Shown: positions 30,035-40,164 of the stretch, in pieces
How positions within the stretch are numbered: the stretch's first letter is position 1
Layout of the letters: each line of letters opens with the position of its first letter
Assembly (NCBI RefSeq): GCF_002099425.1
Contig: NW_018344254.1
Coordinates: forward strand, 1,651,001 to 1,715,000
Direction of reading: 5' to 3'
DNA length: 64,000 nucleotides
DNA from: Phascolarctos cinereus
Taxonomy: Eukaryota > Chordata > Mammalia > Diprotodontia > Phascolarctidae
The notes under the pieces: generated by a model
Seen by the model: only the letters and a program-made list of their open reading frames with translations
Database searches by the model: none
Told to the model about the DNA's origin: nothing
Made by a program: the position numbers and the translations under genes

Positions 30035-30330
30035 GCTGTAATAATTCAATAAATATTTATTAAACATCTGCTATGTGCCAGGCATTGTGCTAAGCTCTGG
30101 GGACACAAAAAAGAGTCAGAAAAACAGTTCCTGCCCTCAAGAAACTTGCAGTTTGATGGAGGAAACAACATGCAAACAAAGTAAGCTACATTCAGGGTAA
30201 ATAGAAAATAATTGAGAAAGGGAAGGCACTAGAATTAAGGGGGGTTGGGGAAGGCTTCTTGTAGAAGTGAGGATTTTAACTGGGACTTAAAAGGAGCTGG
30301 AGTGAAGGGGGGAGAGTGCTCCATCTAACC
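30035..30330 (-). mobile_element. L2 3' end, body type A
   Basis: Terminus 'ctgctatgtgccaggcattg', then 'acatgcaaacaaagtaagc', 'gggaaggcactagaattaag' and 'aactgggacttaaaagg'. The same body occurs at 52.4-52.6 kb. Confidence 0.85.
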
Positions 30331-30599
30331 AAGGCTACTGCTGAGGGTGAGCGTATTTTGGCAGAGATCAGGCCATCCAAACTGGACTCTACAGGGAGTC
30401 TTCCAAGTGGAAAAGAAGAAGGAATCCAGGAGGGATTATGAGCTTATCCAGTTCAACATTAGTAAAGAGTATGTGCCATTGCATTCAGCACATACTAGAC
30501 CCCCAATTACATGTTCAGCCTCAAACTGGGCACAATAGGGGAGAAAAAAAGGAAGAGAAATATGCAATGTCATAAATTGTCACAGATGGGAGGGCTTGG

Positions 30600-30782
30600 A
30601 AGTGACCTTAAACCAGGGAATGTCAGGACTCGGAGGGGTCTTGAAACAAGGAATGTCAGAGTTGGGAGGGGGCCTTAGAACAGGGAATGTCAGAGCTGGG
30701 AGGGGCCTGAGAATAGGGAATGTCAAGGCTGGGAGGGGCCTGAGAACAAGGGATGTCAGAGCTGGGAAGAGACTTAGACCAC
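30600..30782 (-). repeat. 33-bp minisatellite (minus orientation)
   Basis: Units begin at 30616, 30649, 30683, 30716 and 30749 (spacing 33, 34, 33, 33). Each carries 'gggaatgtcagagctgg' and 'gaggggcctgagaa' with few changes. The reverse complement matches the array at 48.8 kb almost base for base. The period divides by three, so an 11-residue repeat frame appears, but there is no sign of a gene. Confidence 0.92.
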
Positions 30783-30887
30783 TGAAAATAATGTTGGAGC
30801 TTAAATGGACATAGAATATTAGGGAGAAAAAAATGTTAGAATGAAAAAGAGCCTTTGGAGGTCATCCGGTCCAATGCCTCCTCATCT

Positions 30888-31132
30888 AATTATAGCAGTA
30901 CTTATATTTTAAGGTTTGCAAAGTGCTTCACAAATACTATCTTATTTGATCCTTAAAACAACCTTAGGAAGTAGGTGCTTATTATTCCCATTTTACAGAT
31001 GCAGAAAATGAGGCAGACAGATGTTAAATGACTTGCCCCATCTGTTTTGTCTGAAATACCAAAGCTGTATTTGAACTCAGGTCTTCCTGGCTCCAAGTCC
31101 AGAGTTCTAGCCACTTCCCCACCTAGCTGCCC
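30888..31132 (-). mobile_element. MIR CORE-SINE, near full length
   Basis: 'gcaaagtgcttcacaaatac', 'cccattttacagatgcag', 'tttgaactcaggtcttcc' and a closing 'cccacctagctgccc' show 3' part to head. Confidence 0.9.
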
Positions 31133-31250
31133 ACTTTACAGATTAGGAAACAGTCCTAGAAGGTTAAATAAATTGACCTCAGTCATATGCTGAGTTAGTA
31201 CAAGAACCAGGACTAGAAGCCAGAGCTCTCCCCTCCTGAGGGAGCACCTT
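31133..31250 (-). mobile_element. MIR fragment
   Basis: A second antisense MIR piece: 'tttacagattaggaaacag' then a decayed head. Confidence 0.5.
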
Positions 31251-31277
31251 TTCCTCTGAAGTGACTCAACAACACTG

Positions 31278-31425
31278 GAGGTATCATGGGAAAACCAGTG
31301 GACCAGTAGCCGAGGGCCTGAGTTCTTGTCCACACCTGGCTGTGTGACCCTGGACAGGTGGCTCCCCTCTCTGAACCTCCTTTTCTTCTGCTATCCAACA
31401 GAAATAGCAATGCTTGCATTTGTTC
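31278..31425 (+). mobile_element. MIR CORE-SINE fragment
   Basis: 'tggctgtgtgaccctggac' then 'aacctccttttcttctg'. Confidence 0.65.
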
Positions 31426-31979
31426 GTAGGACTACGAGGAGTTTTTGTAACTTGTAATTGCTTAAACATGATACGTTGTGATTGTGGTTATCGTTGGGGC
31501 TGTCTCTTCTCACTCCCGTCCCCAGGAACCACAGCCTCCATTGGGTGGCTGAGGAGGATCTCCCACCCTCTACCGCTCAGGGCCAGTGGTCCCACTGACC
31601 CCAGGCTGACAACTAAAACAAACCCTAAAAATGGAGGTGGGGATGTGGTTCTGTGAGAGAAGCACTGGTCGTGAGTGCTTCTACTTCGCAGCTTTGTGGA
31701 CCGGGCTCCATCCGTTTTTCATGGAAGTCGGCCGTGAGGTGGGAACTGTGAAGGGTTAGGACGCAGATGGCTCCCCTGGGCTCTGAGAGAATACACGTTC
31801 CCCTTCTTTGTCTCCACTGACAGATGGCTGGAGAGCAGAGGGTTGAAGGGTGTGATGTTGACTGACCGAGTGTGGAGCACGGCTACGTGCGCAGTGGCTT
31901 CCCCTGGGACAGTCAAAATCACACTCACCAGCTTTGGAGCTGGCTTTGATTCCGTGCCCACTTAGGTCAGCTAGAGGAA
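31426..31979. other. Non-repeat stretch
   Basis: GC-richer unique DNA with a few CpGs ('gaagtcggccgtgagg'). A 161-residue minus frame spans this and the following MIR and L2 pieces, so it is chance. Confidence 0.4.
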
Positions 31980-32135
31980 CTAACAGGCAGCTGGGTGGTC
32001 CGGTGAGCAGGGCTTGGCACCGGGAAGACAGACTCAAGTCCTGCCTCCGACATTTAGCAGCGGCAGGACCCTGTCTTTCACCTTCCTTTCCTCTCATCTG
32101 TAAAAATGAAGGCATTGGACAGCTTCTAGCAGTGC
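31980..32135 (+). mobile_element. MIR/Mar-type SINE fragment
   Basis: Head 'aggcagctgggtggtcc', 'gactcaagtcctgcctcc' and 'ctcatctgtaaaaatg'. Confidence 0.7.
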
Positions 32136-32139
32136 CGAA

Positions 32140-32445
32140 CTGGCTGGCCCCCAGCCCTGGAACCCTCTTCCTCACTTCCGATTCCTGGCTTCCTTCAACC
32201 TCAGCTTCTTCAGGAAGCTCTTCCCAGTCCTCCTTGATCACATCGCTTTCCCTACAAATGATCTCTGATCTGTCCCATCTATGTCATGTTTGCACACAGT
32301 TGTTTGCACGTTGTCACCCCTCCTAGACTGCGGGCCTCAAGGACGGGGACTCTCTTTTGCCTTTCCTTGCATCCCCAGAGCTTAGCAGTATCTGGCCCAT
32401 AGTAGGTGCTTCATAAATGATTACTGACTTTGCTTGACTTGACTT
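32140..32445 (+). mobile_element. L2 3' end
   Basis: 'ctggaaccctcttcctcac', 'ttcaggaagctcttccc', 'gacggggactctcttttgcc' and 'gcccatagtaggtgcttc'. Confidence 0.85.
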
Positions 32446-32990
32446 CATGATCTCTAAAGTACCTTCCAACTCTGTCTAGGATTCTATGAAAACTCATTTC
32501 TCTCCAGGTCTCAGTTTCCTCATCCATAAAATGGACCCTTCCAAACATAAATCTATGAACCCTTGAACTATAACATCCTAGTGGGGCCAGTGGTCCCCAC
32601 CAGAGTATGTCCAGATGAGCAGGCTAAGGGACCTAGTATTCATACTGGTCTTAATATTTTTTTGGGGGGGGATAAAGCTTGTAAACATAACTCCAAGGCA
32701 AGATGGCTTTCAGGAACCCAGACAGCCTTTTCCTGTAAATCACAAGTGAAAAGCTAGTGGTAAATAAACTGCTGTTTATTCTAAGTCAGAAAGTGAGAGC
32801 GTTGACCTTATCCAAACAGCTTCACAAACCACTCAGATACACCAATGGAAAATTCAACCTCACCTCTTAAAGATCCAAATAACTCTTCCTGACATCCTTC
32901 CCACATACCCCCTTTAATGGCTGCTCAAAACATTTCTACATCTGTTATCTCCTATTGAGTAGTTCTCTCCACAACAAATGCAGGGTAGGT
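32446..32990. other. MIR tail then unique DNA
   Basis: A MIR-like tail runs to about 32570 ('tcagtttcctcatccat'). The remainder holds no gene or named repeat. Confidence 0.4.
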
Positions 32991-32994
32991 AAAA

Positions 32995-33122
32995 AAATGA
33001 CCTTCATCTCTGTTTTACAGAAGAGGAAACTGAGGCCAGACTTGCCTGAGGTTTTGTAGCAAGTGAACAGGAGGGCCAGGGCTCAAACCCAGTTCTCCCA
33101 GCTCCTCAGTTCAGGGCTCCTG
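32995..33122 (-). mobile_element. MIR CORE-SINE fragment
   Basis: 'acagaagaggaaactgaggc' to 'ctcaaacccagttctccc'. Confidence 0.75.
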
Positions 33123-33460
33123 GACCAGCCAGAGGGACACTGAGATCTCATTGTGCTGGGAACTGGCCATGCCACTGGTGAGGTAACACCTTTGAAGAAA
33201 TCCAGGGGTAGGCACCCAGCCCAGGGGGCTTGTTCAAGTCAGTCAGAAGTTTAGAGCTGGAAAATGGCTTAGAGAAGGCTAAATCCGCCTTTGTTCTACA
33301 GGGACCACCCCACCAAAGGGGTAGTGATTCCCAGTCACAAGTAACAGGATCTAAGGCACACCTGACACACTCCAATTTTTACTTGAACAGATGATGAAAC
33401 ATGCCCCCACCCCTGAAAGAGAAGTGATGGACTCGGGGTGTAGACTGAGACATGTATTAC
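33123..33460. other. Mostly unique
   Basis: A short L3-terminal-like phrase at 33248-33300 ('tttagagctggaaaatgg'). Otherwise nothing recognised. Confidence 0.35.
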
Positions 33461-33464
33461 ATAT

Positions 33465-33597
33465 ACACAAATAGGCACATGCATACATGTTTTGCACACA
33501 CACACATATGCATATATATATATGTATATGTGTCTATATAGTGTGTGTATGTATATGTATATGATATGTATGTGTGTGTGTGTGGGTGGGTGGGTGG

Positions 33598-33654
<57 letters not shown>

Positions 33655-33655
33655 T
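33465..33655. repeat. Compound (TATG)(TGGG)(TA)n microsatellite
   Basis: Cycles from CATA/TATG words through 'gtgggtgggtgggtggg' to more than 20 uninterrupted TA units ending at 33652. The TA part can extrude as a cruciform. Confidence 0.95.
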
Positions 33656-33674
33656 TCCCCGGGATAGCCCTTTA

Positions 33675-33865
33675 AACGTACAGTCCTTTATCACATATCC
33701 CTCTGAATCTTCTCCTCAGAAAAGACATTGACAAATGCCCAGAAGATAGTGACCAGGACAGTGGGTGGCCTGGAGATCATGGCATACAAGAATTAAACGA
33801 AAACAAAATGGAAGATGGTTAGCGTGGAGGTGTATTTGAGGGGTAGAGCTGAGGACTTGACTGTT
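33675..33865 (+). mobile_element. L3/CR1 fragment, left part
   Basis: 'aaagacattgacaaatgcc', 'gtggcctggagatcatggc' is L3 sense text. It resumes at 34090-34172 ('tgatagctgccttcaaatg') after a Mar-1 insert. Confidence 0.65.
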
Positions 33866-33867
33866 AT

Positions 33868-34088
33868 AGTTCATTTGTTTCAGTCATGTCTGACTCTCCA
33901 TGACCCCAGCTGAGGTTTTTTTCACAAAGATACTGGAGTGGTTTGCTATTTCCTTCTCCAGCTCATTTTACATATGAGGAAACTGAGGCAAAGAGGGTGA
34001 AGTGATTTGCCCAGCTAATAAGTGTCTGAGGCTGGATTTGAACTCAGGTCTTCCTGACTCCAGACTCAGCACTCTATCCAGCTGCCCC
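33868..34088 (-). mobile_element. Mar-1 CORE-SINE, full length
   Basis: Antisense from the RTE-like tail ('cagtcatgtctgactctcc') through 'gatactggagtggtttgc', 'gaggaaactgaggcaaag' and 'tttgaactcaggtcttcc' to head 'tatccagctgcccc'. It splits an L3 copy. Confidence 0.9.
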
Positions 34089-34191
34089 CAGGGGTATTTG
34101 ATAGCTGCCTTCAAATGTCTGAAGGGCTGTCTTTGAAAGCTGTAGAAACAGTGGTGGCATTCAAATAGCTTTTTAAGGATTGAAGAGAGTT

Positions 34192-34505
34192 CATCTCCAG
34201 AGGCCTCGGGATGGAAAATGCTGTCCACATCCAAAGAAAGAACTATGGAAGTTGAATCGCTCTCACTTATTTTTACCTTCTGCTGAGTTTTGTTTCATCT
34301 TTCTGATGGTTCCTCCTATTGGTTTTAATTTTTACTTACAACTTCACTAATGTGAACATATGTTTAATGGGTATGTAAATGTAAAGTCTATGTCAGATTG
34401 TGTGCCATCTTGGGGAGGGTGGGGGGGAGAAAGAAGGAGAAAAAAATTTCAACTCAAAAGCATATGGGAAAAAAAATTTTAAAATATTAAAATTTTTTTT
34501 AAAAA
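34192..34505 (+). mobile_element. 5'-truncated L1 3' end with 17-bp TSD
   Basis: Marsupial L1 3' UTR text: 'aatgctgtccacatccaaag', 'aagaactatggaagttg', 'catcttggggagggtggg', then an A/T-rich end. Perfect 17-bp repeats 'aaggattgaagagagtt' at 34175-34191 and 34506-34522 mark target-primed insertion. About 310 bases remain, all noncoding. Confidence 0.93.
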
Positions 34506-34519
34506 AAGGATTGAAGAGA

Positions 34520-34732
34520 GTTTTATACAGCTTATCTCATGTGATCCTCATAACAACCTGGCAGATTGGTACTATTTTATCTCCATATTACAGATGAGGA
34601 AACTGAGGCAGGTAGTGTTCAAGTGCCTTGCCCAGGATCATATAGATAGTAATTGCTTGAGGCTGGATTTGAACTCAGGTCTTCCTGATTCCATGTCTGG
34701 TGCTCTATTCACTGTACCATGTAGTTGCCCCA
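34520..34732 (-). mobile_element. MIR CORE-SINE
   Basis: 'tgatcctcataacaacctgg', 'attacagatgaggaaactg', 'ggatttgaactcaggtcttc' and 'taccatgtagttgcccc'. Confidence 0.9.
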
Positions 34733-34739
34733 GGATGCA

Positions 34740-35080
34740 AGTACAATGAATGAAACAACCCCTACTTACAGAGAGCTTATGTTTTAATTGGGGAGACAAC
34801 AAATACTTACATAAAGAAATGCAGCATGTATAGACACATGTGAATAAATTCAAATGTATTCCAAGCAGTTGAATACAAGGGAATTTGGGATCAAGTCTTC
34901 AAGTTGAAGATGGTGCCTGAGCCACCTCTTAAAGGAAGAGACTCCATGAGGTAGATATGAGGAGGTGAGGAGGAAGGGCAAGCCAGGCATGTGGGATGGC
35001 AAGTGCAAAGGCCCAGAGGTGAGAGATGGAGGGTCAAGTGTGAGGAACAGAGAGAGGGTCAGTTTGGCTGGATCGCAGTG
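34740..35080 (-). mobile_element. L2 LINE 3' part
   Basis: 'tacagagagcttatgtttta' then 'ggatggcaagtgcaaaggcc', 'cagaggtgagagatgg' and 'tttggctggatcgcagtgc', the antisense of the region ending the L2 reverse transcriptase. Confidence 0.75.
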
Positions 35081-35224
35081 CAGGAGAGGGATTCTCTGGC
35101 CATTATATTGCCTTGCTCAAAAATTTCAATAGTTTAGAGGGGGAAAAAATCCAAGCATCTCTGTTTGCCCCATGCCTGGAATGCTCTGCCTACTTATCCC
35201 TGCCTCTTGGATGAATGAATGGAT

Positions 35225-35420
35225 AAAGGAAGGGAGGAAGGAAGGGAGGGAGGGAAGAAGGAAGGGAGGAAGGAAGGGAGGGAGGAGGGAAGGAAGGAAG
35301 GAAGGAAGGAAGGAAGGAAGGAAGGAAGGAAGGAAGGAAGGAAGGAAGGAAGGAAGGAAGGAAGGAAGGAAGGAAGGAAGGAAGGAAGGAAGGAAGGAAG
35401 GAAGGAAGGAAGGAAGGAAA
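35225..35420. repeat. (GGAA)n microsatellite, about 33 pure units
   Basis: Impure GGGA/GGAA words (35225-35286) lead into an uninterrupted GGAA run of about 133 bases (35288-35420). L2-like sequence with 'tgaatgaatgg' borders it on the left and an antisense L2-like end on the right, so it probably grew from an L2 tail. It creates long proline/serine frames on minus and glycine/lysine/glutamate frames on plus that are not genes. Confidence 0.97.
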
Positions 35421-35459
35421 CACTTATCGGGTTCAAAGCAGTGTGCTAAGAAGTAGGAA

Positions 35460-35885
35460 TCCAAACAGAAAGTGATCCTGTCTTTTTCAGATGTTGCACC
35501 ATTTGACAGTGCCATGGCCTTTGGAGGTGAGAAGCTTCTCCTCCAGGTCTTGGAGCGCTGGGGCTGCTGAGGAGGAGGGGGCTGGCTGCAGCTCCTGCAG
35601 ATCGGTGCTGGTTGGTCAGGAGTTGGAGGCTGTGGTACTCTGACTTGCCTGGCACATGCTGCCTTCCTGTCTCACCTGTGCTGACTTACTTGCCATAGAA
35701 GTGGTTTGGGAGCATCTCAGAGCCTTCTCGCACACAGGTTGCTTCTCCAGTGATGGTATCAGGGGCTAGTCTCCGGGGGGCTCTGAGTTCTGTGAAAGCT
35801 CCATTCGGGTGTGAGGGGAGGCACTAGCAGGGGTGGTAGCAGTGACTTGACTTGACTAGATCCCCACCCATCACCTTGCATTCAT
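35460..35885. other. Non-repeat stretch
   Basis: GC-richer unique DNA. No gene signal. Confidence 0.4.
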
Positions 35886-35889
35886 TTTG

Positions 35890-36050
35890 GAATCTATTTT
35901 ATAAATATATGTGCGTATATTGTCTCTCAATAGGATGGAAGCTCTTTGATGGCTGGGGCTCTCATTTTTGTCTTTCTGAGAGCAGGACTTAGTCCAGTAC
36001 CTGACACTTACATGTGTATTAATCGATTGATTGATTGATTGATTGATTGC
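35890..36050 (+). mobile_element. L2 3' end with (TTGA)n
   Basis: 'aggatggaagctctttgatg' and 'cttagtccagtacctgac', then about six TTGA units at 36024-36049 at the place where L2 carries its short terminal repeats. Confidence 0.75.
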
Positions 36051-36084
36051 TCCCAGAGACGGTCAACTGAAAGAGACTTTAGAC

Positions 36085-36310
36085 CACAGGTCCTCAATCT
36101 GTTTTGTGTCCTGATCCCCTTGGGTAGTCTGTCTGGGAAAGCAAATGGATGCTTTCTCAAAATCATGTTTTTAAATAACATAAAATAAAATGCATACGGT
36201 TGCAAAGGAAAATAACTACATTGAAATGAGATGTATTTTTTCCTATCCAAGTTCACAGCACCCCTAAAAACCTATACGTGAACCCTAGTTTTATAATCCC
36301 TGCTTTAGGG
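36085..36310. mobile_element. hAT-like nonautonomous element
   Basis: 'ggtcctcaatctgttttgtg', 'gatccccttgggtagtctg', 'catacggttgcaaagg' and 'ccctagttttataatccctg' are its two ends and body. Confidence 0.65.
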
Positions 36311-36317
36311 GTCTCCA

Positions 36318-36450
36318 GGCAAGCTGCTTCATTTAAGAGAGAAGGAAACTGAGACCCGTACTGGGGAGGTGACTTATCCAAGGTCAAACATCTAATTAAG
36401 GGGCAGAGCCAGACTAGACAATCCATCTCCTGTCTCTCTGAGTCTTTCTG
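36318..36450 (-). mobile_element. MIR fragment
   Basis: 'gagaaggaaactgagaccc' to 'gggcagagccagactagac'. Confidence 0.65.
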
Positions 36451-36459
36451 CAACACCAC

Positions 36460-37340
36460 TGGACTCCCCAGCCTGTAAACTCTGGAGGAAAAGTAATGTC
36501 ATAGCAGCCTAGTGAAAAGGAGGCTGGGCTTTGAAAGCGTAGGTTTAGGGGACCCACAAAGTGCCAAGTAGACTAAGTACTCTTTGGGGGAATTCTTGAC
36601 CCCTTAAAATCCCATTAACCTTAAGCACACATCTGTTCCCATGTATAGCCAGGGTTCTGACGCAGCCCTTGGTTGGACAAGGAGGAATATTATATTCAAT
36701 AACTCATATGGAACTATTTATCAACCATCACTTTGGTATAAAAAAAAATCCCTTTTCCACAAGCTTTGGTTTCAAAGGCCATTTCTAAATGACTGAGTTT
36801 CCATGCCCCTATACCCCCCTCCAAAAAAAAAAAGAAGAAAGAAAGAAAAAGAAAAAATTTGTTTTGGGAAAAATCAGTTCAAGGGAAGGAGACTGTATAT
36901 TTCCAATTTTCTTCTTGTTTTCTTCTTTCCAATAACAAGGGGGGGGGAGGATTCTTTGGGGAAAGCAGGAAAGTACGTGATCGGGCAGAAATGATCCCAA
37001 GGGGAGCCCCATAATAGGGGGACTGTATTCAGAAGACAAAGCGCTGTCCAGTACTCTCCTGGGTCAGCCATCCCATATGTTTGTCTCAGAGTCCCTGCTG
37101 TGGGAAATATAAAGAGCCACCCCCACCCCTCATCCTCATAAACATACTTCTGAAGCCAGGATCCAGGATCCAGTACAAGTGCTGACTGAAATGAAGCTAT
37201 TCCCTCTTCCCACTCAGTAGTTACCCAGGAAATTCAAGAATAAGTTTGAGGTGAAATGAGTTGGGGGAGGGGTGTCTCCTAGAGCTAAATGGACAAGAGC
37301 TCTCAATGTCCCTAAAGCAAACCGAGGAGCTTGGTGGGAG
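36460..37340. other. Longest quiet stretch, no gene
   Basis: About 880 bases without a repeat that I recognise. It has A-runs at 36822-36833 and 36843-36857 and a G8 run near 36940. Frames are short and A/P-rich. Confidence 0.4.
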
Positions 37341-37344
37341 AGAA

Positions 37345-37505
37345 TTTGGTATGTTGGAAAGAGCTCTGAATTTGGAGTCAAAAGACCCAGGCCTACCCTT
37401 TGCTAACTTTGTGACCATCTCCCCCAGCCCTGCCATGGCCTCAGTTTCCCAATATGTCAAATAAGGGGGCTTGACTAGATAATCTTTGAAGATTTCCTCC
37501 AGGAA
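37345..37505 (+). mobile_element. MIR CORE-SINE
   Basis: 'gttggaaagagctctgaatt', 'ctcagtttcccaatatg' and 'ggggcttgactagataatc'. Confidence 0.75.
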
Positions 37506-37544
37506 TAATATTTTGTGAATCAGGGAAAAAAGCAGTCTCTGCCT

Positions 37545-37605
37545 TCTACAGAATCAGGATTAGTAACTAGGGCTTTGCACACAGTAGGTGCTTAATCATT
37601 TTTCT
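37545..37605 (+). mobile_element. L2 terminal fragment
   Basis: 'gcacacagtaggtgcttaat'. Confidence 0.65.
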
Positions 37606-37975
37606 CTTTTGGACTGAATCTCTGATTTCATTAGTTTAATTCTCTGAGAGGAAATTCTCTGTAGCTACACAGTTCAGCGGCTATTCTAGAAGGCACAGTC
37701 TTCAAGCATGTGGCACAGAGAGGTTGTCGCTTGGGCAGTCACGTGCCTTGGGCAGTCATGGCCGTGGGCGGTCACGGCCAGTAGTGTCAGAGAGAAGACT
37801 TGAGCCTGCTTGGAACCTTCTGATTCCTGATCCAGGCCTCTCTCTGTCACTGCAGCTTCTTCTAGGGACCTTTACACAAAAGAAATGTTTCTCAGATTGA
37901 AGGAGGGGCTAGACCATAACTTAAACCCAACCTGCTTCTGGTAGCATTGGGTGTAGCTTTGCCCTGAGAGGAGAA
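37606..37975. other. Unique, short GGCAGTCA direct repeats
   Basis: At 37731-37780 the phrase 'gggcagtcacgtgccttg' is repeated as 'gggcagtcatggccgtg' and 'gggcggtcacggccag'. These are three imperfect copies about 20 bases apart. Otherwise nothing. Confidence 0.5.
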
Positions 37976-37979
37976 CGTT

Positions 37980-38330
37980 TTCAGAATCATGGAGTTCTAG
38001 AACACGAGGAGCATCCCAGGTCATCTTACACAACATCCCACCAATGCAGGAATCACCAATCCAACATATGGTCATCCCTCAGTAGGTATTTAATAATTCC
38101 CATAGGTCGTCCTCTGTTTGAAGGTTTCTCACCATTGCTGGTGGGAAGCTCACTACTTATCTCAACCATCTATTTCTGTTTTTTCTTTTATATGAAGTTG
38201 AAATTTTCTACCTCCTTGTAATTACTTTACCTGACCTGTCTTAACCTACACCTGGTCCTAGCTTTGCTCTTTGGAGCTACCAAAATAGGTCTACTCCTTC
38301 CTTAACACAGCTGAGATATGCTTCTCTATG
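37980..38330 (-). mobile_element. L3/CR1 LINE 3' part
   Basis: 'tcagaatcatggagttctag', 'tgaaggtttctcaccattg', 'ggaagctcactacttatc' and 'ctagctttgctctttggagc' follow the antisense order. Confidence 0.65.
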
Positions 38331-38584
38331 GAATATAGGAGCTAGATTTCTACTGGATTTTGATGATGTTGAGTAGATTTTTAAAGCTGACAAGTTTTAA
38401 ATTTATACAATTCTCCCATTTCCTGCCACTATCTGATTCCATTTCTTATTTCCTGTCCGTTGGACAGAAGCACAAAATCTGAGTACCAGAGATTTCTAGT
38501 CCTAACATCCGACCCAGAATCCCCTGTACCACAGCCAGGATATACATAGTGGAAAGAAACAGAGGCTTAGTAAATGCCAAACAA

Positions 38585-38730
38585 GAGGCAGGATGGTTTA
38601 GTGGGAAAGAGCCAGACCAGAATCTGGAAGACCTGGGTTCTAGTCCTCCTTCTGACACACACTGGCTGTGTGACCCTGGGCACATCACTTAACCCTCTAG
38701 TATCCCAGGCAGCTCTCTAAAGCTAGAGGA
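38585..38730 (+). mobile_element. MIR CORE-SINE head half
   Basis: 'gcaggatggtttagtggg', 'gaagacctgggttctagtcc' and 'tggctgtgtgaccctgggc'. Confidence 0.85.
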
Positions 38731-38739
38731 CACAGAAGA

Positions 38740-39335
38740 GTTATCAGTATGCATTGGGAGAGGGAGGCCATCTCATTGGGACCTCTTTATATGAATGAAA
38801 TCACAGGTCCAGTTTCAAAAAAAATACCTTTGAGGGTGGCACCAGCGGCTGAGAACACGAGGAAAAGTCACCTACAGGAACTAGCTGCATATTCATACCT
38901 ATCATGTGCCTTGCTGTTGAACTTTGAGTCGCATGCCAAGTTGATTCTTCAGAGATTGTGGGCTTGCAAAATTCCTAACCATAGAGCATCCCTGAGAGAC
39001 AGCATTTGCAACACATAGATGGATTTGAGTGCTGGAGAGCAATCTGGAAATCACTGAACAGTTTCCCAAACATGACCCAACCTACTTTTTTCATCTTTTT
39101 TCCTTTTTGAATCTAACTCATTATCCATCTGCAGCACCTGTCCCAAATGTTTATCCTAATGAACTAAATGAACAGGCCATCCAACTGCACATCAGAATCT
39201 GCTTCATGTACATTTTTCATCCACTTAATATTTCTGTGTTAATTGTTTGGTCCATTTCTTTTGACTCCTCATGGAACTCATGGGGTACTCATAAGGTTCT
39301 ATGACTTTATCTAGCACAGTATCAACCATGTAGAA
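38740..39335. other. Unresolved, possibly an old repeat
   Basis: Bases 38870-39200 have the feel of a dispersed element ('tgagtgctggagagcaatc', 'cctgtcccaaatgtttatcc'), but I cannot place it. No coding evidence. Confidence 0.3.
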
Positions 39336-39337
39336 CA

Positions 39338-39393
39338 GAGATTCTTATTCTAAGGAACAGGAACTTTTAATATATATAGATATAGATATAGAT

Positions 39394-39433
<40 letters not shown>

Positions 39434-39570
39434 CTATATTTTAATATATTTGGTTTCTTTTATAATCACATGTACTTTGTTTTGTGCATATAGAAATATT
39501 ATTCTGCAGAGGGGTTCACCAGATTGCCAAGAGGATCTGGCACACAAAGAACATGGTTAAGAACCCTTAG
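39338..39570. mobile_element. hAT-like element with (GATA)n inside
   Basis: 'agattcttattctaagg' and 'aacatggttaagaaccctt' are the ends. The middle holds about 14 ATAGAT/GATA units (39372-39432). Same family as 45140. Confidence 0.6.
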
Positions 39571-39944
39571 GAGAGGGAATCCTTTTTCCATTTGGACCCT
39601 GGAAGGGAATCCTCTGGGACAGTAGCCAACACCTTCTGTAAGTACATATCTCCATCCTAGGAGTGATCTACCTTAATGGGTGTGTGAACTAGTATAAACC
39701 CACCTAATTCACTCTACATAGGGTCCTCCACAGACTATACTTAACATTCCATTCAACCAACCAGCAAACCAGGGCTTCCCCAGGCTTCTTGACATGTGTT
39801 CTAAGGCACTGTCTAGTTCATCCCACATCCCCCGATGTTCTTTACTTCTTGTTGTAAAAACCATAACTGATTCTACCATCACTTTGGGAAAAGGAGGGAC
39901 AATTAGCCCCTCTGTCTCCACTAACCATCCCTGTAATTCCCCAG

Positions 39945-40105
39945 ACCAAAACTCCCTTCTTTGATACTCACTAACTCTGTCTGTGTTGTCTCTCCCATGG
40001 AATGTAAGCTCCTTGAGGTCAGAACCTGACTCACTTTTGCATTTTGTCCCCAGTCCTCAGCACAGTACCTGGCATACCGTTGGTGATTAATAAATGGGTT
40101 TTCTT
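39945..40105 (+). mobile_element. L2 3' end
   Basis: 'gaatgtaagctccttgagg', 'ttttgtccccagtcctcagc' and 'cagtacctggcataccg'. Confidence 0.88.
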
Positions 40106-40164
40106 TTACTTATTCCCTGCTTTATGCTTTACTTGACATAAATACTCAAATACAGATATCTCTG

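Noticed and set aside
30596-30814. Repeat protein made of 11-residue glycine/arginine units
   Set aside because: It is the 33-bp minisatellite read in frame. No promoter, no splice sites, and the array is present elsewhere in the other orientation.
31756-32241. 161-residue minus frame, the longest in the window
   Set aside because: Spans unique DNA, a MIR and an L2 end, so no single gene could account for it.
35126-35515. 129-residue frame and several other long frames
   Set aside because: Translation of the GGAA microsatellite in each frame.
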